DNA of 64,000 nucleotides from Acidobacteriota bacterium. GTDB taxonomy: Bacteria > Acidobacteriota > Blastocatellia > Pyrinomonadales > Pyrinomonadaceae. Location of the stretch: NCBI GenBank assembly GCA_016715115.1, contig JADKBM010000004.1:806001-870000 (forward strand). Reading direction: 5' to 3'. How positions within the stretch are numbered: position 1 is the first letter of the stretch; every line of letters begins with the position of its first letter. Positions 52,778 to 61,673 of this stretch are shown here, one piece after another. The translations under genes were made by a program, and so were the position numbers. Under the pieces are notes generated by a model, which was given only the letters and a program-made list of their open reading frames with translations, did no database searches and was not told where the DNA came from.

Positions 52778-53581
52778 TCAATTATTTCCTTCGAATTTCG
52801 CCTGGTTCCATAACGCGTCAAGTTCGGCGAGGTCGGATTCATCAAACGTCCGGCCCGCCGATTTTAGTTCGTCTTCGATAAATTTGAACCGCTTGCGAAA
52901 CTTCCGGTTCGTCTTTTTCAATGCCGTCTCAGCGTCGATGTCGAGTTTGCGGGCGAGGTTGACGGCCACGAAAAGCAGGTCGCCGATCTCTTCTTCGATA
53001 TTCTCCCCGCTCGCGATCGCTTCGCGCAGTTCGGCGGTTTCCTCGTCGAGTTTGTCGAATATCTGCTCGACGTTTTCCCAATCGAACTTAACTTTCGCGG
53101 CCTTCTTCGTGATCTTCTGACCTTCAAGCAGCGCCGGAAAATGAACCGGAACGTCGTCGAGAATCGATTCAACCGGCTTTTCGATCTTTCCCGACGCGGC
53201 GCGTTCATCCCTTTTCAGTTCGTCCCAATTATTGAGAACGTCGTCCGCCGTTTTCAACTCCTTTTCGCCAAAAACGTGCGGATGCCGGAGTATTAGTTTC
53301 TGCGTCACGCTTTTGACGACGTCATCCACGGTAAAGTCCCCGCGTTCCGCACCGATCGCCGAATGAAAAACGACCTGCAAGAGAATATCTCCCAGTTCTT
53401 CGGTAAGATTGTGCGTCGCGCCGGTCGCGTCGGCTTCCTGAATCGCGTCGAACGTTTCGTAGCATTCCTCGATCAGATACTGTGCGAGGCTCGCGTAAGT
53501 TTGCTCGCGATCCCACGGACAACCGCCCGGCGCGCGCAGGCGAGCCATTACACTTACAAGTTCGTCGAATGATTTGGACAT
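52778..53581 (-). CDS. mazG: Nucleoside triphosphate pyrophosphohydrolase MazG
   Basis: MazG hydrolyses (d)NTPs to monophosphates and is linked with house-cleaning and the stringent response. The 267-residue protein has two tandem MazG folds. The first contains LRAPGGCPWDREQTYASL and EECYETFDAI with EELGDILLQVVFHS. The second contains DKLDEETAELREAI and EEIGDLLFVAVNLAR. The ATG at 53581 starts the family sequence. Confidence 0.94.
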   Translation of the reverse strand: MSKSFDELVSVMARLRAPGGCPWDREQTYASLAQYLIEECYETFDAIQEADATGATHNLTEELGDILLQVVFHSAIGAERGDFTVDDVVKSVTQKLILRHPHVFGEKELKTADDVLNNWDELKRDERAASGKIEKPVESILDDVPVHFPALLEGQKITKKAAKVKFDWENVEQIFDKLDEETAELREAIASGENIEEEIGDLLFVAVNLARKLDIDAETALKKTNRKFRKRFKFIEDELKSAGRTFDESDLAELDALWNQAKFEGNN

Positions 53582-53660
53582 CTTTTGTTTAACGGAAAAT
53601 TGTAAATCGCCATTGATCGAACATCGACGATCTGCGGTTAACAATGAACAAGCAACAATT

Positions 53661-53690
53661 TTGAATTCTTTTTCCGCGAAATGCTAATAT
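53661..53690 (+). promoter_or_regulatory. Sigma70-like promoter for the DUF1844 gene
   Basis: TTGAAT at 53661-53666, an 18-bp spacer and TAATAT at 53685-53690, 24 bp before the ATG at 53715, which leaves a very short leader with an AAAGG ribosome site. Confidence 0.6.
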
Positions 53691-53714
53691 CAAACTGTAA
53701 AAAGGTCAGTCACA

Positions 53715-54239
53715 ATGAGCGAAACAGAAGAAGAACAACACGTTGTCAAGGTCAAGGACCGACGCAGATTCAACATCGACGGAAGTATTCGGGAAGGATT
53801 TGAGAGAGAGCCTGAACCGATTCGCGAAGAGCCGAAGGCGATCGAACCCGTGGATACCACTTCACCGGAGCCCGAGCAAATCGAATCGGCCGGGATTTCT
53901 GAAAGTGAAGAGATCCCCGGCGCGGAGGATCCGGCAAGTTTCGTTAATTTCCTTTCGACGCTCGCGACGAACGCCGCCGCCGCGCTTGGCGCGATGCCGC
54001 ACCCGGCGACCGGTCAGCGTCAACTCGACCTCGATTCGGGAAAATACTGGCTCGACGTCCTCGGGATGCTCCGCGACAAGACCAAGGGAAATCTTCACCC
54101 GCAAGAAGCGCGATTGCTGGACGGACTTCTCGCCGACCTTCGGATGCAATATGTGAAACTCGTCCGCGCGACGGAAGAACGCCTGAAACAGCAAGCCGCG
54201 AAGAAATTCTCAGCGAGCGATATTCTTGGGAAGAAATGA
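53715..54239 (+). CDS. DUF1844 domain protein
   Basis: The 174-residue protein has an N-terminal disordered acidic half (KVKDRRRFNIDGSIRE is a recurring opening in this family) and a C-terminal DUF1844 domain: FVNFLSTLATNAAAALGAMP, DLDSGKYWLDVLGMLRDKTK, GNLHPQEARLLDGLLADLRM. The function is unknown. It is cytoplasmic, with no membrane segment. The MBL-fold gene follows after 78 bp; the gap contains an AT-rich inverted repeat (GTTGATTGTT and AATCAACAAT). Confidence 0.85.
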   Translation: MSETEEEQHVVKVKDRRRFNIDGSIREGFEREPEPIREEPKAIEPVDTTSPEPEQIESAGISESEEIPGAEDPASFVNFLSTLATNAAAALGAMPHPATGQRQLDLDSGKYWLDVLGMLRDKTKGNLHPQEARLLDGLLADLRMQYVKLVRATEERLKQQAAKKFSASDILGKK

Positions 54240-54317
54240 GATTAGTTAACTGTTGATGGTTGATTGTTGCCGTAATGCGTGTGGAGACAATTAACGATTA
54301 GCAATCAACAATTAACA

Positions 54318-55079
54318 ATGAAGCTTACCTTCCTGGGAACTGGAACCTCAACGGGCGTGCCGACCATCGGGTGCGAATGTGAAACCTGCCTGTCGGAAGA
54401 TCTGCGCGACAAGCGTCTGCGTGTCTCGATCTTGATCGAGCATTCCGGGCAGCAGATTCTTGTCGATACGTCGATCGATTTTCGTCAGCAGGCTTTGCGC
54501 GCCAAGATCAAGCGTCTCGACGCGGTCTTTATCACCCATTGTCACGTCGATCACGTCTTCGGACTCGACGACATCAGGCCTTTCAATTTCCGCCACGGCG
54601 CGATGGGCGTTTATGCCAACGAGATCGCGTGGAAAGACCTGAAACGCATTTTCAAGTATATCTTCGAACCGACGCATTTCGGCGGCGGACTGCCGCAACT
54701 GATTCCGCACACGGTTGTTCATAATTCAACTTTTTCGTTCGGCAAAGATCTTGAAGTAACGCCGCTGGAGGTAATCCACGGGAAACTTCCGGTAATCGCG
54801 TATCGCTTCAACGATTTCGCCTATGCAACAGATCTCAAAACGATCCCGTCGGACTCGTTGGAAGCGCTGCGCGATCTCGACGTACTTGTTCTTGACTGCG
54901 TCAGGTTCAAGCCGCACTCGACGCATCTTTGTCTGGAGGAAGCGCTCGCATACATCGAGGACTTGAAACCGAAGCGCGCATTTTTGACGCATTTGAATCA
55001 CGACGTCCTGCACGCGCGGGATGCGCGGTTGTTGCCTGACAACGTCGAGTTTGCGTACGATGAGTTGGTTATTGAATAG
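54318..55079 (+). CDS. PhnP-like MBL-fold phosphodiesterase
   Basis: The 253-residue metallo-beta-lactamase-fold hydrolase has FLGTGTSTGVPTIGCECETC, the metal motif ITHCHVDHVFGLDDIRPFN, and HLNHDV near the end. It resembles PhnP (phosphoribosyl 1,2-cyclic phosphate phosphodiesterase) and other TGTSTGVP-type hydrolases. No phn genes are near, so the substrate is not fixed. The ATG at 54318 matches the family start. ribF follows after 46 bp. Confidence 0.88.
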   Translation: MKLTFLGTGTSTGVPTIGCECETCLSEDLRDKRLRVSILIEHSGQQILVDTSIDFRQQALRAKIKRLDAVFITHCHVDHVFGLDDIRPFNFRHGAMGVYANEIAWKDLKRIFKYIFEPTHFGGGLPQLIPHTVVHNSTFSFGKDLEVTPLEVIHGKLPVIAYRFNDFAYATDLKTIPSDSLEALRDLDVLVLDCVRFKPHSTHLCLEEALAYIEDLKPKRAFLTHLNHDVLHARDARLLPDNVEFAYDELVIE

Positions 55080-55125
55080 TTCGGAGCAACGCTTTCAGGC
55101 GGCCAGGATCGAAGATCATTCAAGT

Positions 55126-56079
55126 ATGAAAGTCTTTCACGGAACCGACAATGCAGGAATTTTGCGCGGGACGGTGCTGACGCTCGGCGTTTTCGACGGA
55201 CTGCATCTCGGACACCAGCGGATAATGCAGACGGTCGTCGAACGCGCCGTTGCGACGGGAACCGTTCCGACGGTCATCACGTTCGATCCCCATCCGCGCG
55301 CCGTGCTTCACCCGAAGAACGCGCCGCCGCTTCTTCAAACGCTCGACCAACGGCTCGCAAATTTCGAATTTCTGGGGGTAAAACAGGCGATCGTCATTCG
55401 TTTCGACGAACGTTTTGCGTCAATCGACGCCGAAAATTTCCTCGCCGACGTCGCGCACGAACGGCTGCAGGCGCGCGAGATCTATCTCGGAGCGGGCTTC
55501 GCGTTCGGGAAGAACCGGGGCGGCAACATCGGTCTGCTGCGCGAAATGAGCGAGAAACTCGGATTCGTCGCGGATGAGGTCGAAGAGGTTCAACTTCGGG
55601 GAACTCGCATATCTTCGTCGAAGATCCGCGAACTCCTTGCCGACGGCCAGGTCAGTATCGCGCGCAGCATGCTCGGCCGGCCGTACGGCGTCGAAGGCCA
55701 GATCATCCACGGTCTGAAGCGCGGTCGGACGATCGGATTTCCGACCGCGAACCTCAAACCCGTCAACCGCGTGATCCCGAAATTCGGAGTTTATGCGACG
55801 GCGACCTTGATCGACGGGGTTTGGCGGCGGAGCATCACGAACGTCGGCGTCCGGCCGACGTTCGATGACGAGACGATGCCTTCCATCGAAACATTCGTCT
55901 TCGATTTCGACGGCGATCTTTACGGCGACGTCCTGCGCGTCCGGTTCCTCCATCGCATCCGCGACGAACGCAGATTCAACGGCATCGACGAACTCAAGGC
56001 GCAAATTCAAAAAGACTCCAACCGCGCGCTCGGCTATTTTGGCCGGAAAGGCGTAATGAATCAGTTAGAGCTAACATAG
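55126..56079 (+). CDS. ribF: Bifunctional riboflavin kinase/FAD synthetase
   Basis: RibF phosphorylates riboflavin to FMN and adenylates it to FAD. The 317-residue protein has the nucleotidyltransferase domain (GVFDGLHLGHQRIMQ, TFDPHPRAVL, SSSKIRELLADG) and the C-terminal kinase domain (GLKRGRTIGFPTANLKP, NVGVRPTFDDE). The ATG at 55126 fits the family. It connects functionally with the ribBX-like gene at 18,407, though far away. Confidence 0.95.
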   Translation: MKVFHGTDNAGILRGTVLTLGVFDGLHLGHQRIMQTVVERAVATGTVPTVITFDPHPRAVLHPKNAPPLLQTLDQRLANFEFLGVKQAIVIRFDERFASIDAENFLADVAHERLQAREIYLGAGFAFGKNRGGNIGLLREMSEKLGFVADEVEEVQLRGTRISSSKIRELLADGQVSIARSMLGRPYGVEGQIIHGLKRGRTIGFPTANLKPVNRVIPKFGVYATATLIDGVWRRSITNVGVRPTFDDETMPSIETFVFDFDGDLYGDVLRVRFLHRIRDERRFNGIDELKAQIQKDSNRALGYFGRKGVMNQLELT

Positions 56080-56228
56080 TTGTTTTGGAACGAACGACAC
56101 TGCAAAAAGAACGCGCTTTTCCAAGCGTAGCTTCGCGTATTGTCGCGGCTCCGCAAAATGCAGGCCGAACTTTTTTGCAAAGCGATTCGTTTTTTGTGAT
56201 TCTAAGAGAAGTTTTGCAAGGGGTTTAG

Positions 56229-57968
56229 ATGGAAGAAGAAACAGGGTTGGCAACAAGAGAATCAACAATCTTACCGATCGTTGAGAACGGCAAGGGTTCG
56301 CATGCGCTCGTTCCGACAAAGGTTTTGCCGATTTCAAAGCTCGTCTCGAACGAGAATCTGATTGCCGAAGAGCGGTTTCTGATCGAAAAGGAAACCGAGG
56401 TCGAGCGCAGTTATCAGGGCTGGCGCGGATACCGGCGTCTTTTCCAAGTCTCGAAGACGCTCGGCAAACTTGGGCTCTATCTCTATCTCGATCAATACGA
56501 AGTGCATCGCGCACAACATCTGAAGAATGCGGAAGCCCGGCTTGAGACGGCACGGCGCCTGACGCGGATGGCATTTTATGGTGAAAAGCTTCATAATCTG
56601 CGGCTCTGGTTCTTCCACTGGTCAATGCTGCTTCTCCGGCGCTTCATCATCGGATCCGAGAAGAGCAAGGAGCTGAATCAGGAAAGACAGGCGGTTTGGC
56701 TGAAGGAAGAACTGATCGAACTCGGTCCGACGTTCATCAAGATCGGTCAATCGATGGGAACGCGGCCGGATCTTTTGCCGCTGCCTTTCGTTAAGGCGCT
56801 CGGCGAACTGCAGGACTCGGTCCCGCCGTTTCCGAACGAGATCGCGTTCGCGCGGATAGAAAAGGAACTCGAGAAGAAGATCAACGAGGTTTACGAGGAG
56901 TTCGACATCGAACCCGTCGCGGCGGCGAGCCTCGGCCAGGTTTATCGCGCGAAACTCTATTCCGGCGAAGAAGTTGCCGTTAAGGTACAACGTCCGAATC
57001 TGGCCGGGATCATCCGCGGCGACATCGAGATCTTGCGGACCGTTACCAAATTTGCGGAGCGATTTCCGGCGCTGAACGAAAACGCCGACTGGGCCGGTAT
57101 GCTCCGCGAATTCGACGAGACCATCCACGAAGAGATGGATTACGCCGCCGAGGGCCGCAATGCAGAACGTTTTCGCGAGAGTTTCAAGGATTGGACAAAC
57201 GTCCACGTGCCGAAGATCTATTGGACTGCAACAACTGCCAAAGTTCTGACAATGGAGTTCATCCACGGGACGAAGGTCACCGCGCTGGAAGACCTTAAGT
57301 CGCGCAACGTGGCGCCAGAGAAGGTCAATCGGTTGTTGATCCGAACCTATTTGAAACAGCTCCTGGAAGACGGGTTTTTCCACGCCGATCCGCATCCTGG
57401 CAATTTGCTCGTGATGCCCGACGGGCGGCTTGCGTTTTTCGACTTCGGAATGGTCGGACGAATAACGCCGAAGCTCCAGGCGAAAATGATCGACGCGTTC
57501 TTCCACGTCGTCAGTAAAGATCCCGCGGGAATTGCTCAGGATCTGATCGACCTTGACTTTCTGAAGCCCGGGGCCAATCCGGAGATCGTCCGGCCCGTTG
57601 TTGAAAAGATGTTCCGGTTCCATTTGAATCTGAAGCTCAAGGACGTCAATTTCAAGGAATTGACCTACGATCTCGCCGACGTGATGTACGATTATCCGTT
57701 TCGTCTGCCTTCGAACTTCACATACATAATGCGCGCGCTGATGACGCTTGAAGGCATCGGAATCGTGACGGATCCGGAGTTCAATTTCTTCGAAACGGCG
57801 AAGCCGTACGCGAAGGAATTTATGCTCAAACGCGAAGGACGCGATCTGCGGAAAATGATTGTCGACAAACTGCTCGGACGTGACGATGAAGGCGGTAAGA
57901 TCGACTTTGACCGGACTTGGAAACTCGCCAAGATGGCGTTCAAAACGGTCTTCAACACAGGAAAATAG
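56229..57968 (+). CDS. AarF/UbiB/ABC1-type kinase-like protein
   Basis: ABC1/UbiB proteins are atypical kinase-like ATPases needed for quinone synthesis. The 579 residues show the hallmark KxGQ motif (PTFIKIGQSMGTRPDLLP), the Ala-rich loop region AAASLGQVYRAKLYSGEEVA, EEMDYAAEGRNAERF and the catalytic and metal motifs FHADPHPGNLL and FFDFGMVGR. No clear C-terminal membrane anchor is seen, unlike E. coli UbiB. yjbQ begins 6 bp after its stop, so they form an operon. Confidence 0.9.
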   Translation: MEEETGLATRESTILPIVENGKGSHALVPTKVLPISKLVSNENLIAEERFLIEKETEVERSYQGWRGYRRLFQVSKTLGKLGLYLYLDQYEVHRAQHLKNAEARLETARRLTRMAFYGEKLHNLRLWFFHWSMLLLRRFIIGSEKSKELNQERQAVWLKEELIELGPTFIKIGQSMGTRPDLLPLPFVKALGELQDSVPPFPNEIAFARIEKELEKKINEVYEEFDIEPVAAASLGQVYRAKLYSGEEVAVKVQRPNLAGIIRGDIEILRTVTKFAERFPALNENADWAGMLREFDETIHEEMDYAAEGRNAERFRESFKDWTNVHVPKIYWTATTAKVLTMEFIHGTKVTALEDLKSRNVAPEKVNRLLIRTYLKQLLEDGFFHADPHPGNLLVMPDGRLAFFDFGMVGRITPKLQAKMIDAFFHVVSKDPAGIAQDLIDLDFLKPGANPEIVRPVVEKMFRFHLNLKLKDVNFKELTYDLADVMYDYPFRLPSNFTYIMRALMTLEGIGIVTDPEFNFFETAKPYAKEFMLKREGRDLRKMIVDKLLGRDDEGGKIDFDRTWKLAKMAFKTVFNTGK

Positions 57969-57973
57969 GTCCA

Positions 57974-58393
57974 GTGAAAAGTTATCGAAAGGAACTTTGG
58001 TTCGACATACCGACGCGTCGGGCGTTTCTCAACATCACGCCCGACGTTCGTCGCTGCCTGCGGGAAAGTGGAATCTCGGAAGGACTCGTTCTCGTCAATG
58101 CGATGCATATCACGGCCTCCGTCTTCATTAACGACGATGAACGCGGACTGCATCACGATTACGAGATCTGGCTCGAGAAACTGGCGCCCCACGAACCGGT
58201 CCGCGGCTATCGCCACAACGATACCGGCGAGGACAACGCCGACGCGCATATGAAGCGGCAGGTAATGGGACGCGAAGTGGTCGTCGCGGTCACCGAGGGC
58301 GACCTCGATTTCGGGCCGTGGGAACAGATCTTTTACGGAGAATTCGACGGCCGCCGCCGCAAGCGCGTGCTGGTCAAGATCATCGGAGAATGA
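57974..58393 (+). CDS. yjbQ: YjbQ/UPF0047 family protein
   Basis: The 139-residue single-domain protein has the family's HxH-type pocket and a typical end (VNAMHITASVFINDDERGLHHD, YRHNDTGEDNADAHMKRQVM, GREVVVAVTEGDLDFGPWEQ). Some members have weak thiamine-phosphate synthase activity; the physiological role is unclear. I chose the GTG at 57974, 6 bp after the preceding stop, since homology starts with KSYRKELWFDIPTR. Its stop overlaps the next start by ATGA. Confidence 0.88.
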   Translation: MKSYRKELWFDIPTRRAFLNITPDVRRCLRESGISEGLVLVNAMHITASVFINDDERGLHHDYEIWLEKLAPHEPVRGYRHNDTGEDNADAHMKRQVMGREVVVAVTEGDLDFGPWEQIFYGEFDGRRRKRVLVKIIGE

Positions 58394-59022
58394 AAGCGAG
58401 CGTCAGGAGAATAGGTCGCGATTTTGAGATCGGCGAACTCGGACACGAGTCTTGGGATAGGGCGGACGAAATTTGCGTCGAGACGTATTGGTCAGGCGAA
58501 AAAGCGCCCGCGGGACGGCATTTTTCGGCGCGGCTTTTATGGTCGGACACTTCGCTTTACGTCCGGTTCGAAGCGAATCAGGCGGAACCTTTGGTCACCG
58601 CTGAGATCCCGAACCTGAGGTCGAAAACGATCGGACTTTGGGACCGCGACGTTTGCGAGATCTTCGTCGCGCCGAACAAGGAGGACGCGAGCCGTTATTT
58701 TGAATTCGAGGTCGCGCCGAACGGCGAGTGGATCGATCTCGCGGTTCATCAACTTACGGACCGCCGCGAAACCGATTGGGAGTTCTTCTCAGGAATGGCT
58801 TCCGCCGGGAGAATTGACTCGAACCGCGTTCTTATGGCGCTCAAGATTCCCTGGACGGCTTTCGAAAGAATGCCAAAAGCCGGTGACGTTTGGCGCGGAA
58901 ATCTTTTTCGATGCGTTGGAACGGTTCCGGGACGAGGCTACCTTGCTTGGTCGCCGACGCTCACGACGACCCCGAATTTTCATATTCCTGAGAAATTCGG
59001 TGAGTTTCAATTCGAGGACTAG
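58390..59022 (+). CDS. CBM9-like carbohydrate-binding fold protein
   Basis: The 210-residue protein consists of one CBM9-like (DOMON-related) beta-sandwich: SARLLWSDTSLYVRFEANQA, LWDRDVCEIFVAP, RYFEFEVAPNGEWIDLAVH, FRCVG, YLAWSPT and NFHIPEKFGEF. It has no signal peptide, unusual for a carbohydrate-binding module, so it probably acts in the cytoplasm or has another ligand. The start overlaps the yjbQ stop by 4 bp. Its own end overlaps the converging GGDEF gene by 4 bp. Confidence 0.8.
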   Translation: MKASVRRIGRDFEIGELGHESWDRADEICVETYWSGEKAPAGRHFSARLLWSDTSLYVRFEANQAEPLVTAEIPNLRSKTIGLWDRDVCEIFVAPNKEDASRYFEFEVAPNGEWIDLAVHQLTDRRETDWEFFSGMASAGRIDSNRVLMALKIPWTAFERMPKAGDVWRGNLFRCVGTVPGRGYLAWSPTLTTTPNFHIPEKFGEFQFED

Positions 59023-60236
59023 CGGTCGCAAGAAACCAGGATGTTCTCGTTCGAGATGAATACCGGCGCGCTAATATGGGCGCCGCGGCGAGTCTTTCGT
59101 TCCATCTTTCGGCGGTACATTTCCTCATCAGCTGCCTTTACCGCCGATTCAAGTTCCGACATATCAACGAAGGCTTTGAATCCGTACGAAATACGAACGG
59201 TCAGCGGTCGGTCGACGCCGTCGAGCGTGATGTCGGTCAACATCCTGTCGATGCGACTGATTCTCGAGAGAGCGTCGCTTTCGGTGATCCCAAGCATCAC
59301 GACGAAGAATTCGTCGCCGCCCCAGCGGTAAATCAGGTCTTCGGCGCGAATGATGTCGCGCAGGACGCGCACCACGTTGCGAATCACTGTATCGCCGATG
59401 GTGTGCCCGAGTTGATCATTGATCGGCTTCAGATCGTCGATATCAAAGAAACCCACACAGCCGGAAACCCTATCGGCATTGCGGGTCTCGAGGAAACCAT
59501 AAAACGCGTGGCGGTTAAATGCCGTGGTCAACGGATCGATATGCGCAGTTTGCTTCAGCTTTTCGTGCGCTTCTTCAAGTTGAACGTTGACCGTCTTGAT
59601 TTCTTTCAGGACTTGTTCGAGAAGCACGATCACCATTCCGAAGCCTAACAGAATCTCAAGCACGAGGTCGATTATCGGTTCGAACGCAAGGTAGTTTTCT
59701 TCGGGCAGAATTCCGGGGTACATCATCAGCAGGCTAAAGACAGCCGCGTAATGAAAAAAGTCGATTGCAAGCAGCGCCAGCGCGACGCTCATCACACGCC
59801 AACCGAAAGTCCTGATCAGCGATGTCCGCAAAACGAAATATGCGCACGCGAAAAAGACCCCGAGGACGAATGCGTGAATGTTGAAGACGTAATTGAAGTC
59901 GATGATCCCGACCGACAAGACCATTGCGAGCATCGCGAAGGGAATCAATAACAAAAGCGATCGACGCTCGAACTCGTATTCACCGGTCAGACTGCGACAA
60001 CCCAGTATCAGCATCAATCCGAAAACGTACTCGAAAAAGAAATACACTGAGAAAAGCAGCTTCGAAGGAAAAATGAATGCGAGGCTCAGGCTAAACAACG
60101 CGACCGAAAGGCTGGACCAAGCAACGAGCCACAGTGTCGAAGCGGTAGTCTTCAGAGACCTCCGCAAAAACAGCGAAAGCGCGGTGATCAGAAAGATTCC
60201 GGTGAATTGAATTACTAAGCCGATCTTTGATTCCAT
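59019..60236 (-). CDS. Membrane-bound diguanylate cyclase
   Basis: The 405-residue protein has six or seven N-terminal transmembrane helices (residues 5-215), a short coiled coil (EVLKEIKTVNVQLEEAHEKL) and a C-terminal GGDEF domain. The active-site motif is intact (YRWGGDEFFVV near residue 306) and the product-inhibition I-site RAED lies five residues before it. It should make c-di-GMP. The window ends with an HD-GYP gene, which would degrade it. Confidence 0.92.
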   Translation of the reverse strand: MESKIGLVIQFTGIFLITALSLFLRRSLKTTASTLWLVAWSSLSVALFSLSLAFIFPSKLLFSVYFFFEYVFGLMLILGCRSLTGEYEFERRSLLLLIPFAMLAMVLSVGIIDFNYVFNIHAFVLGVFFACAYFVLRTSLIRTFGWRVMSVALALLAIDFFHYAAVFSLLMMYPGILPEENYLAFEPIIDLVLEILLGFGMVIVLLEQVLKEIKTVNVQLEEAHEKLKQTAHIDPLTTAFNRHAFYGFLETRNADRVSGCVGFFDIDDLKPINDQLGHTIGDTVIRNVVRVLRDIIRAEDLIYRWGGDEFFVVMLGITESDALSRISRIDRMLTDITLDGVDRPLTVRISYGFKAFVDMSELESAVKAADEEMYRRKMERKTRRGAHISAPVFISNENILVSCDR

Positions 60237-60320
60237 AACTACGGAGAGTGGAGACCTGACGAGGAATATGGCGATCCGTCAAATCCATTTTCTCACATCG
60301 TTCGATTGTGAGTCTATGAA

Positions 60321-61253
60321 TTATTTCAGCAGGTTTTTGAGCTCGTCGGCAGTCGGCAATGCAGTTCTGGCACCGACGGCGCGGCATTTGAGGGCAGCCA
60401 CGGCATTGGCCATCCGCGCCGATTCTTCAATGGTTTGGTCGCGAAGCAACCCATAAAGAAGGCCGACGCGAAATGAGTCACCGGCACCCGTTGTATCCTT
60501 GCAGCCGCCGGGAACGGCAAAGCCGTCGGTTCGAATGAAATGACCGTCGCAGAACAAGAGAGAACCCGATTCGCCAAGAGTCATACCGGTGACTTGGCAA
60601 CCGAATCTGTTGTTAAACTCCCGCAGCGCCGTTTCACGATCAGTGATTCCGAGGAATCGTTCCGGAAACTCTGCCGAAGTGATCAAAACGTCAACGAGCG
60701 GCAACACATCTTCGATGCCGTCGAAAACGTTGTCGATATCAATCGAAACGACGGCACCGGAACTCTTGGCCTGACGCGCCATCGCGTGGCACGCGTGCGC
60801 ATCGTGGGGAGTGAAATGAAGAATGCGGCAGTCAGCCGCCGCCTCAAGCGGCGCTTCTTGAGCCGAATACGCGAGTGCGCCGTCACGTTTCCAGATCACC
60901 GTTCGTTCGCCGTTGCGCACATCGATGACGATGAATGCGATTTGCGTGCGCGCTCCATCGATTTGTTCGGCATACGTAAGATCCACGCCTTCGGACCGAA
61001 GCGAGTCCATTCCGAACACGCCTTCCGGATCCGTCCCGAATCTTCCGGCGTATGCGGTCTTCGCACCGAGTCGCTGCAGGCCGGCCATCGTCGTCGCGAT
61101 TTCACCGCCGGCCGCTTGTATGTAATCTTCAAGTTCGACTTTTGAGTTGAAAATCGGATACTCCGGAACACGAATCAGAAAATCGACGGCGTTGGTTCCG
61201 AATCCGACAACGTCAAAATTTCGCGAATCATTGAGTTTGAAAGGAAAGCGCAT
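60321..61253 (-). CDS. PfkB-family carbohydrate kinase
   Basis: The 310-residue ribokinase-like protein has the first signature (GGEIATTMAGLQRLGAKTAY), GRFGTDPEG and the second signature with the catalytic Asp (DTTGAGDSFRVGLLYGL). The anion hole is complete. The sugar or nucleoside substrate cannot be fixed from sequence; ribokinase, fructokinase and adenosine kinase relatives all look similar. The ATG at 61253 starts family sequence. No operon partner. Confidence 0.88.
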   Translation of the reverse strand: MRFPFKLNDSRNFDVVGFGTNAVDFLIRVPEYPIFNSKVELEDYIQAAGGEIATTMAGLQRLGAKTAYAGRFGTDPEGVFGMDSLRSEGVDLTYAEQIDGARTQIAFIVIDVRNGERTVIWKRDGALAYSAQEAPLEAAADCRILHFTPHDAHACHAMARQAKSSGAVVSIDIDNVFDGIEDVLPLVDVLITSAEFPERFLGITDRETALREFNNRFGCQVTGMTLGESGSLLFCDGHFIRTDGFAVPGGCKDTTGAGDSFRVGLLYGLLRDQTIEESARMANAVAALKCRAVGARTALPTADELKNLLK

Positions 61254-61460
61254 TTTTTGTCGGACGGAGTTGAATTCTGAACGGATCAAGGAATAATATC
61301 TAATAATTATCGCCTGAAAACAAATTGGGAACCGCTTAAATTCTGACTCAAGAATCTTGCCAAATGGTCCGCATTCGGATTAGATTGGAATGCGCGGAAT
61401 GTTTTTTCAGACGCTGCCCTCAAGACTTTCGCAAATTCGATTAGTGGAGATTTTCTAACG

Positions 61461-61673
61461 ATGCCGACTGCAATTTGCCCTGAATGTGATGAAGAAGTTT
61501 ACGTCGATGCCGACTCCGAGCAAGGCGACGTTGTCAGTTGCGACGAATGCGGGGCCGACCTCGAGGTCGTCGGACTCGATCCGGTCGAACTTGATCTTCA
61601 CGAAACAGCGAAAACCGACGATTACGATGATTACGAGAGCGGCTCGTACGAATATGACGAAGATCGCTATTGA
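61461..61673 (+). CDS. LysW-like small zinc-ribbon protein without EDWGE tail
   Basis: The 70-residue protein has the LysW-type zinc ribbon with C6, C9, C27 and C30 (ICPECDEEVYVD, VSCDECGADLEVVGLDPVEL). True LysW carriers for lysine/arginine synthesis end in EDWGE, whose last Glu is modified. Here the tail is replaced by an acidic Tyr-rich stretch (DDYDDYESGSYEYDEDRY). Therefore it may be a paralog with another task. No lysX/argX-type genes are near. Its end overlaps the converging VWFA gene by 7 bp. Confidence 0.8.
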   Translation: MPTAICPECDEEVYVDADSEQGDVVSCDECGADLEVVGLDPVELDLHETAKTDDYDDYESGSYEYDEDRY

